Assembly: GCF_945859705.1 (NCBI RefSeq)
Contig: NC_079134.1
Span: forward strand, 42,648,402-42,712,401
DNA: 64,000 nucleotides
Direction of reading: 5' to 3'
Source: Episyrphus balteatus
Taxonomy: Eukaryota > Arthropoda > Insecta > Diptera > Syrphidae
Both the position numbers and the translations under genes were made by a program. Below the pieces are notes generated by a model. It worked only from the letters and a program-made list of their open reading frames with translations. It searched no databases and was not told where the DNA came from. Shown piece after piece: positions 56,732-64,000 of this stretch (position 1 is the first letter of the stretch; every line of letters starts with the position of its first letter).

Positions 56732-59700
56732 TTAATTACTTAATCCTAGTTTTGCAAATAACTTTAAATGTTTTGATTTATTTAATATTTTAGTGAATAT
56801 ATCAGCAATCATTTCAGATGTAGGTACATATTCTAATTTTATCAAAGATTTGTTATATATCTCACGAATATAATGATATTTTATATCTATGTGCTTCGAT
56901 CTTGAATGAAACACTGGATTTCTTACTAAGTGTTGCGCGCTCAGATTATCTCCGCACAATTCAGTTGGCCCGTTCACGATAGAGCCAAATCCCATTTCAG
57001 TAAGTAATCTTCGAAGGTAAACAGTTTCTTTAGATGCAGCCACCAGCGCCATATACTCGGCTTCGGTACTGCTTAATGCCACAGTAGACTGCTTACGCGA
57101 CTCCCAAGTCACAACACCACCAGCCAAGAAAAATGCGTAACCAGTATATGATTTTCGGTCATCGCAACTGCCAGCCCAATCGGCATCTGCATACCCTTTC
57201 AGTAGCTCACCAGTTTTCTTAAAAGAAAGTTTAAAATTAGATGTACAATTTAAATACCTCAACAAATGTTTTGCAGCGGTCAAATGTTCCTTGTGCGGCT
57301 CTATGTTAAATTGAGCCAACTTACTAACAGCGTGCATGATGTCAGGTCTAGTTGTTATGGCAAGATACATCATAGACCCAACCAAAGATTGGTATTCCTT
57401 GGCATCCACCTTGGTACACGAAGTCTTAGAACATTTTATTAGCTTTTCACCGGGATCCATAGGAGTGTTACATTTTCTGGTTGAAATCATCCCGTACTTC
57501 GACAACAGGTTCTTAATATACTGCTCATGTGAAAGTGTTATTGATCCAGTATTCTTGTCACGGCTTATCTCAACGCCTAAGAAAAAATCAATCGGACCCT
57601 TGTCCACCAAATCAAAAGCATCAGCGAGTGCTTCTTTTATACGAAGAACAGAATTTTCGTTTGTGCATGCGATGATAATGTCATCAACATAAACTACGGC
57701 GATGTTAAAGTCATCCTTTTTGTTTCTCGTATAAACGCAAGTATCAGCATTGCAGCAAGAAAATCCCATTTTCTTCAAAGTTGAATCAAGCTTACTATTC
57801 CACTCTCTACCTGCTTGCTTCAAACCATAGAGTGATTTTTTTAATTTGCAAACCTTTCCTTTATTATTAGAGTCCACGAAATGCTCTGGTTGGTGCATAT
57901 AAATTTCCTCTTTTATATCACCATTCAAGTAAGCACATGAGACATCCACTTGGTGAACATGGAGATCAAACTCTACTGCCAAAGCAAGGACTAATCTAAT
58001 GGTTGAATACCTTGCAACCGGTGAAAACGTCTCGTTGTAGTCAATACCTAGTTTTTGGCTGCAACCCTTTGCCACAAGTCTTGACTTATATCGAACCGGC
58101 TTCCCATGCTTGTCATGTTTTATGTTAAAAACCCATTTTGACTTAATTGCATGACGATTAGGGGGAAGGTCAACCAATTCCCATGTTTCATTACTTTTTA
58201 ATGAATCATACTCACTTTGCATGGATTGTTCCCACATATTCGCATCAGCTCGACCTAGAGCTTCATTAACTGTGAGTGGATTAATTTTTAAGGGGTTTGT
58301 GTTGCTATTCATATTGTAAATTGTTTTGATTTTCTGCCTCCCTGATCTTAAATTCATAATATGATCTTCCCCAACAGCAGCATCTTGGATTTCATTATCG
58401 TTCATCTGCCTTAAATCCACGCCATGATTCTCCTCGCTTTCAATACTACAGCTCTCATCGCCCACACCATCGTCGTCGCTCTTCTCGCTGCCTTTGTCAT
58501 CCAACAATTCAGAAATCGATTCTTTTGTTGAGTCTTTTGTGGGGGAATGTTCCTCATCTTTAACACAGGTAATTTCTTGTGACTTTGACTCTTCACTGAG
58601 TAGGTCATAAGAACCAACGATGCTATTGCTTCCACTCAATAACTCTTTGAATTTAACATCTCGACTTTTCATGATTTTTCTACTATTAGGTTCATATAAT
58701 CTATATGCCTTAGATTCTTTGGAATAACCTACCATCACACAATCTATGCCTCGAGCATCAAATTTCGACCTCTTTGGCCTTTTATCGAGCATTATAGCAC
58801 TTGAACCAAAAACTTTCATATGTCCTACTGAAGGCTTTCGTCCATGCCAGACTTCATATGGGGTTCGATCCTTTAAAAGATTTGTAGGTGATCGATTCCT
58901 AATGTACACGGCCGTGTTCAATGCCTCGGCCCATAAGGACTCAGGCAAACTAGAGCTCAATAGAAGGCACCTAGCCATCTCAACTAATGTTCTATTTGCT
59001 CGCTCTGAAACGCCATTTTGCTGAGGCGTGTAATCTACAGTCAGCTGTCGTTTTATTCCTTTTTCAGAAAGGAACCTCGAAAAATCGGAGCTCAAGTACT
59101 CCCCACCATTATCGCTTCTTAATACTTTTATTTTGCATGCAGTTTCTCGTTCAACCTCAGCCGCGAATTCCTTAAATGCACCAAATACTTCGCTTTTGGC
59201 CTTCAAAAAATAAACAAATATTTTGCGACTAAAATCGTCTATAAATAAAACGAAGTATTTTGCACCCCCCAACGATCTGGTCTTCATCGGCCCACATACG
59301 TCGCTATGAATCACATCTAGTAATCCTTTTGTCATAATTTCCTTGTTCGTTGGAAAAGGGGAACTACAAATTTTGCCTTTAGAACAGACGTCACATTGCA
59401 ACACACTCGGTATATTTTTGAGGTTAGCACCTTTTACCATATTTTTACTAAACAATTGATTCATGCTTTTTATATTAAGGTGTCCTAAGCTGGCATGCCA
59501 AAGAAGTTGATCATTATCTACTTTATTCATCATGCTGCATAAAATAGGCTTTCTTTTATTTTCATGCACAAACAATCCACCACATTTATTCGCATGCATA
59601 ACTAAATTTTGTTCACTATCAAAAATCCTAGCCTCTTTTTCACCAAAAACAACAGAATGATTATTTTCCACGGCTTTGCTTACTGAAATAAAATTAGTTT

Positions 59701-60712
59701 TCAGTTCTGGTACATATAAAACCTTAAGAAGCTGAATTATTTTATCATTCAAAGAGATTTCAACTGTCCCGACATACGTAGAACTAATGAAATGATTTGC
59801 AGCCAATTCAATTTTCTCGATGTGTGGCTCCATGATGGTGAAAAAGCTTTTGTCGCAACATATGTGACAGGTTGCCCCGCTATCAAGTACCCACATATTT
59901 TTGTCAAGTGCCGAAGTAATTGCGGTACTATTTAACATAGCAAATGATGACGTAGTGGTTTTCTTCGATGAGCTTTTTGGAGAACGGCATTCAGAAGCAA
60001 AGTGGCCCCTCATCTTACAGTTGTAACACTTCACCTTTGTTCTTGTCTTATTGTTTGACTGTGGAGCTTTACTTTGGTGCCGTGTGAAAAATGCAGATTC
60101 GTTAGCATCCACACTATTCCCTTCTCGCCGTTTTCCCTCTTCTAGGAGCTTCGTCTTCATGGAACATATTGTGGGAAGCGAATCCCGTGACTCGATGGCG
60201 ACTATAAAATTTTCATACTCTTTTGGCAAACTTGATAAAAGTATGATCACTAATAATTCATCTTGCATTTTTATATTGATTTCTAATAATTTTTCGGAAA
60301 TTTCGAAGAATTTATTTAAATGATTACTAATAGAGTCACTGTCTGCCATTTTCAAAGATAAGAGTTGTTTGAAAAGAGTTACCTTCCGAGCTGGTCCGCT
60401 CGGTTGATGAATATCCTCCAACTTTTTCCATGCCTCTTTTGATGATGCACATTTTCTGATGTGTATAAGTTGCGATGATTTTACACTTAGCAGCATGGTT
60501 GAAAGTGCCTTATCATCCTTGCCTACCCATGTCGCGACATCTGATGCGTTGGTTGCAGATAACTCGGGCTTAATCGTAGCTCCCGATACATAAGTCCATA
60601 GATCGCTGTGAACTAATACAGCTTTCATCTGCACCTTCCATCCATCATAATTGTCCTCATTTAATTTTTCAATTTGGTATAATGAACTCATCATAATACC
60701 AAATATTACCAA
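56732..60712 (-). CDS. Copia gag-pol polyprotein (1326 codons)
   Basis: One open frame holds all domains in Ty1/copia order. Gag is about 8-225. A CCHC zinc knuckle follows (C229, C232, H237, C242). The aspartic protease motif DSGA is at 277-280. The pre-integrase motif (LLWHASLGH) is at 403-411. The integrase catalytic triad is D471, D534, E570 (D-35-E spacing). The reverse transcriptase has an aspartate at 923 and YVDD at 1008-1011. RNase H has D1176/D1178, E1217 and D1255. Integrase before RT identifies copia rather than gypsy. The first ATG (60712) adds an odd six-residue extension; the tandem ATG at codons 7-8 (60694 or 60691; MMSSLYQIEKLN) is the more likely start. I see no stop or missing catalytic residue. 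Translated as Gag-Pol; known copia relies on splicing to overproduce Gag. Confidence 0.95.
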   Translation of the reverse strand: MVIFGIMMSSLYQIEKLNEDNYDGWKVQMKAVLVHSDLWTYVSGATIKPELSATNASDVATWVGKDDKALSTMLLSVKSSQLIHIRKCASSKEAWKKLEDIHQPSGPARKVTLFKQLLSLKMADSDSISNHLNKFFEISEKLLEINIKMQDELLVIILLSSLPKEYENFIVAIESRDSLPTICSMKTKLLEEGKRREGNSVDANESAFFTRHQSKAPQSNNKTRTKVKCYNCKMRGHFASECRSPKSSSKKTTTSSFAMLNSTAITSALDKNMWVLDSGATCHICCDKSFFTIMEPHIEKIELAANHFISSTYVGTVEISLNDKIIQLLKVLYVPELKTNFISVSKAVENNHSVVFGEKEARIFDSEQNLVMHANKCGGLFVHENKRKPILCSMMNKVDNDQLLWHASLGHLNIKSMNQLFSKNMVKGANLKNIPSVLQCDVCSKGKICSSPFPTNKEIMTKGLLDVIHSDVCGPMKTRSLGGAKYFVLFIDDFSRKIFVYFLKAKSEVFGAFKEFAAEVERETACKIKVLRSDNGGEYLSSDFSRFLSEKGIKRQLTVDYTPQQNGVSERANRTLVEMARCLLLSSSLPESLWAEALNTAVYIRNRSPTNLLKDRTPYEVWHGRKPSVGHMKVFGSSAIMLDKRPKRSKFDARGIDCVMVGYSKESKAYRLYEPNSRKIMKSRDVKFKELLSGSNSIVGSYDLLSEESKSQEITCVKDEEHSPTKDSTKESISELLDDKGSEKSDDDGVGDESCSIESEENHGVDLRQMNDNEIQDAAVGEDHIMNLRSGRQKIKTIYNMNSNTNPLKINPLTVNEALGRADANMWEQSMQSEYDSLKSNETWELVDLPPNRHAIKSKWVFNIKHDKHGKPVRYKSRLVAKGCSQKLGIDYNETFSPVARYSTIRLVLALAVEFDLHVHQVDVSCAYLNGDIKEEIYMHQPEHFVDSNNKGKVCKLKKSLYGLKQAGREWNSKLDSTLKKMGFSCCNADTCVYTRNKKDDFNIAVVYVDDIIIACTNENSVLRIKEALADAFDLVDKGPIDFFLGVEISRDKNTGSITLSHEQYIKNLLSKYGMISTRKCNTPMDPGEKLIKCSKTSCTKVDAKEYQSLVGSMMYLAITTRPDIMHAVSKLAQFNIEPHKEHLTAAKHLLRYLNCTSNFKLSFKKTGELLKGYADADWAGSCDDRKSYTGYAFFLAGGVVTWESRKQSTVALSSTEAEYMALVAASKETVYLRRLLTEMGFGSIVNGPTELCGDNLSAQHLVRNPVFHSRSKHIDIKYHYIREIYNKSLIKLEYVPTSEMIADIFTKILNKSKHLKLFAKLGLSN

Positions 60713-60790
60713 TCAAAAAAAAAAATTAGCAAAACTACTGATCAAAAAAAAAATCTAGTTAACTCAAATTAAATTTAGACTTTGCATAGG

Positions 60791-60806
60791 ACTGGGCCCA
60801 TAACCT
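60791..60806 (-). other. Primer-binding site for half of initiator tRNA-Met
   Basis: Plus-strand actgggcccataacct equals the anticodon stem-loop region of fly initiator tRNA-Met (CAT anticodon). Copia elements are known to prime from this internal cleaved fragment rather than the tRNA 3' end. It directly follows the 5' LTR. Confidence 0.85.
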
Positions 60807-60807
60807 T

Positions 60808-61011
60808 TGTTACAATATTAAAAGAAACACATTCAATCTCTATTGAGTTTAACAAGGAACTAACTTTATTAAAAGCGAAATAAGAAAGAATATAAAGTAA
60901 CATAGTAATTCAAATCATAAAGCTTTAGTATAAGAGAAAGAGTTCATTTAATAGTACAGAGTATTGTATTGCGAGTTGCCATTAGAGTACAAATTCAAAT
61001 TATCTTCAATA
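60808..61011 (-). repeat. 5' LTR of the copia element (204 bp)
   Basis: Direct repeat of 56489-56692. It contains the promoter of the element; a minus-strand TATA-like string is not clear. Confidence 0.92.
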
Positions 61012-62208
61012 AGAGTATGTTGAGTGCACTAAATAATGGAGGTGGATTAAGCCCATTCCTACGAAGGTAAATGGTGAAAATCGGCGGTCTTGCCGAGACA
61101 TAAACTTGCCCGCTTTCGCCTCGGCAAAAAGCATAGGTTCTGGGATGAAAAATGGAAAAACCGTTAGGTACACCATCTAGGCTATCCAAATTAAACTTTC
61201 TCTCATTGATGAACTAAAAAGTTTTTCCATTTTTCATCCCAGAACCTATGCTTTTTGCCGAGGCGAAGGCGGGCAAGTTTATGTCTCGGCAAGACCGCCG
61301 ATTTTCACAATTTACCTTCGTAGGAATGGGCTTAATCCACCTCCATTATTTAGTGCGCTCAACATACTCTCACTTCCAATTTCATTTTGTCGAAAATTTC
61401 TCTTGCTGTCAAATTCTCACGAAAAATAATTCATTTTATGTCACTTTTGGCTCTCTCTTCGACCAAAGTCTTCCTCCCTGATCGTTTTAGTTAACCATAC
61501 ATGTCACCTTTGTAAATTAAATTATCAAATACACAATTGGACCTTTCTAATCCTCCAGTTTTTCCCATTCACACAAGCCCTATTCATGGTAGGCTTCGAT
61601 TTTGCCCATTTCTGGCTGGATCAAGGGTTTTTCACGCCTTATTTTAAAATAACCGAAAAATTTTACTTATGAAATGGTCATAATGGGTTTAAATTCATTT
61701 TCTAACTGTTTTGCTTACTTTTGTTTACATTTGATCTCGCTAAACCTCACTTTTAGTGCAAAAATCAGATGTGTCCTTATAATTATTTCGCTCCAGAATC
61801 GGAAAAAATAACTGTATTATTGTATTCTAATGAATTAAATAAGAACAAATGGTGGGAAACAATCCCCCATATACATTACATGTCTCCTTATTCATGAAAG
61901 AAATAAAAAAAAATATCCTTTACATATCTTAAGATTAATAAAATAAATTTGTAATTATAATTATTTCGCGGAGTGTATAAAAAATTTTTTTTTTGCAAAA
62001 AAAAAAACAAAACAAAAATGTGGATTTCAGTTCTTTTTTCGATAAAAAAAAAATTAAAAGTATGACATTTGACTAATATTTTGCACTAATCCAGTAACTA
62101 GGTATTACTATCTCTGAATTAAGCAATCGAAACCTAAAAAAATATTTAATTTTTACGAATTTTTAAAGATATGTTAAATGAGAGTAACGCTGGTACCGAA
62201 AGGGTTAA

Positions 62209-63250
62209 TTTAGATTTTCAAGTTCATTCCAAGGGAAGCAAACTTTTTAAATTACAAAATTCAATTTAACATTCTGATGAGCAAATGTCATCTTAAAGTA
62301 ATTACTATTTAGTATTAAAAAAAAAATATGAAAAAACTCTTTTGCTTGTTCTCAAAAACTGATTTTGCAATAAAAAAAAAAAAAAGAAGAACTGTTGTTC
62401 AGACAAAAATTAAGTACAACAATAAAGGTTTCTGATTCATTTCATTTGAATAACTTGGGTGATGAAAGAAACAAAACGATCCAATTTCTAGAATCAAGAT
62501 GATAACATTTGCTCTGATTGACAGTTTTTTATCTTTTTATCTTAGACCCCGCAAGGTTTAATCCAATGTAATTTGAATAGGAAAAATTCCAATTTTCCTT
62601 AAAAAAAAAGCAGCTTAAATAAGTAGTTTCTATGAATACGCCCCATTTTGTTCAAAATATGATACTTTATTTAATGGTCATTTTCTTCAATCAACTCAAC
62701 TTCAAGCAAACACTCAACTCGAAAGTTGTAACCAAAGTTGAATTTTAATTTTCTTTATTATATTTTACTCAACTCTCGAGTTAAAAAAAAAGTTGGCCAA
62801 CTTTCAGTTTATAAAATCATTGGGTATTCTGTGAGAGTCAATAGAAATTATGTCAGTTTTAAATTATGAAAAGCAAACGTGTAGCGGTAGTCATTGCAAT
62901 GCAAGTTAAAAAAAAATTGTCAAAATTTTTTTATACCCCAGAAAAGGAAGATTGGTTGCTTAAAAATGTGTTTTTATATAAAACCACTAATAAAATAAAA
63001 AGACATGGTCATTAATCGGGATAAGGAAAAGGCGTGTTACTTAATCGCTTTTGTATAGTTTATATTTTCCTTTATTTTTTTTGTTAAAATCGGCTTTGTC
63101 GTTTACGAAAAAAAACGATTGATGCCATTACAATTAATTAATATTAGTTAAATTTTTTTTTTTCAAAAATAAGGTCTTAATTGCAAAATTACATACAAAC
63201 ATTTTTAATTCAAATCGTAAGAGCCGTTTTTGAAAAAAAGTTAACTACCA
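62209..63250. other. Intergenic, no feature seen
   Basis: AT-rich DNA. An 'aggcgtgttac' string near 63031 echoes the 2676 MITE but has no partner. Confidence 0.4.
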
Positions 63251-63380
63251 GTTTGAAAAAAAAAAAAATCGTTCCAGCAAACGGTTTAGGCTGTAACTAG
63301 ACCAGATAGACAGACGGACAGAATTTCTGGCATTCTCTATCATTGCTATATCATGTCTCATTGTTATCTTAAAGTCGAAA
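63251..63380 (-). repeat. Mini-me-like repeat fragment, minus strand
   Basis: 'agatagacagacggacagaatt' is the reverse complement of the (GTCY)n tract. 'ggcattctctatcattg' corresponds to 'gatggagaatgcc' of copy B. Ends are not preserved. Confidence 0.6.
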
Positions 63381-63790
63381 GTAAAAAAAAAAATCTATTG
63401 TACGTTTGTCCACGAACGAGTCGAAAAAGAGATATTCTTTTGGAGCAACTGTCTTGAGTTGGTTAAGCTTTCAAATAAAACTTTTATATAGTAAAAAATT
63501 AATTTAGGAATACTGTTGAAAGACATACTACAATTCGTTGTTTAAATATGTAAAAGGTATATTCACTTTTCCTTATGCGGTATTCCATTGTAATTTTGTG
63601 GTTCTTTTTCATTAGTTGAAATAATTTGTCCTTTTCTTCCCCTTATTCATGAGATAAAACCCAATATGGAAGCTCTAGTCGAAACAAGACACCTCTTTGG
63701 TAAATTTGCAAAATTATATCATCTAGGGTCTGTTTCGCTTAGGCTTATAAATAGGTTTATAAATAATGTTCTGCATTTTTAATACATTAA

Positions 63791-64000
63791 GGGCCAGTTG
63801 TACAAACGTGGTTCAGCCTCGGATCAAGAATTTAACCCACCTATTTCGGCGGATTAGCTGCGGGTCAACTTCGGTTCAAGCATGGATGTGGCTATTTTTA
63901 CATATGTGGACCTTGCACCAGTGCTAAACTGGAACCTTACCACCGATTTCAGAAGATAAAAGTTGCTGAACCACGGATTAAATATTTGTACAACTGGCCC
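63791..64000. mobile_element. PIF/Harbinger-like MITE reaching the window edge
   Basis: gggccagttgtacaaacgtg and 'gtggttcagc' at the left pair with 'gctgaaccac' and ttgtacaactggccc at the right end. TAA precedes the element (63788-63790), while the right-hand duplication lies outside the window. The interior also has 'ggatcaagaatttaaccc'-like partial pairings. Confidence 0.75.

Larger units (their letters stand above)
56489..61011 (-). mobile_element. Complete copia-type LTR retrotransposon, 4.52 kb
   Basis: Two 204-bp LTRs that look identical by eye flank an intact gag-pol frame. A 5-bp duplication AGAGT lies at 56484-56488 and 61012-61016. The other arm of the host element reads gtgagagtatgttgag without the insertion. 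A primer-binding site and polypurine tract are in the correct places. These features indicate a recent and possibly still active insertion. Confidence 0.95.
55708..62204. mobile_element. piggyBac-like inverted-repeat element, split by a copia insertion
   Basis: TTAA lies at both ends (55704-55707, 62205-62208). The termini are CCCTTTCG and CGAAAGGG. After ~230 unpaired bases, long arms (about 55930-56488 and 61013-61930) are inverted repeats of high identity around a ~60-bp loop near 61165-61215. Without the copia element it would be about 1.97 kb, non-coding. Known: piggyBac elements insert at TTAA and have CCC-type tips. The transposase is absent. Confidence 0.75.

Noticed and set aside
60995..61481. 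ORFs on both strands around the loop of the piggyBac-like element
   Set aside because: They are mirror images created by the inverted repeat and match no transposase.

Overview
This is eukaryotic DNA, very AT-rich, with spliceosomal introns (GT...AG, polypyrimidine-AG acceptors), AATAAA poly(A) signals and dense transposon content. The protein types point to a fly (Diptera): a DNAJB11/shriveled orthologue, a large glutamine/histidine/asparagine-repeat protein, a copia retroelement primed by an internal piece of initiator tRNA-Met, and (GTCY)n 'mini-me'-like repeats. I cannot name the species. I found no tRNA, rRNA or CRISPR array.

Layout. 1-6.0 kb is repeats: a 709-bp tandem repeat whose second copy holds a 998-bp TA-flanked element, several small inverted-repeat elements, and a 1.83-kb element with 3-bp target duplications. 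6.2-7.6 kb carries the last exon and 3' UTR of an unidentified plus-strand gene. 7.8-12.8 kb is the shv/DNAJB11 gene (three exons, 353 aa); its 3.9-kb first intron is full of transposon debris. 13-19.1 kb is intergenic and contains the first copy of an unusual Tc1-derived foldback element. 19.17-26.13 kb is an eight-exon gene, reconstructed here in one continuous frame (485 aa): a signal peptide, a C2H2-like finger, a single membrane span and a His/Pro-rich tail. 26.2-49.8 kb has no convincing gene. It holds Harbinger-like MITEs, a Transib-like element, mini-me-like repeats, a second copy of the Tc1 foldback element and a copia relic interrupted by a LINE relic. 49.9-53.9 kb is a 1320-codon minus-strand ORF for a low-complexity, probably nuclear protein, with candidate 5' UTR introns upstream. 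55.7-62.2 kb is a piggyBac-like inverted-repeat element split by a complete, probably young copia retrotransposon with matching LTRs. The window ends inside another Harbinger-like MITE.

The host genes are unrelated in function: an ER chaperone, a secretory-pathway membrane protein and a probable nuclear regulator. They do not form an operon-like unit. The most informative part is the transposon record. At least four insertions can be checked against an empty site elsewhere in this same window, which fixes their ends and target duplications.
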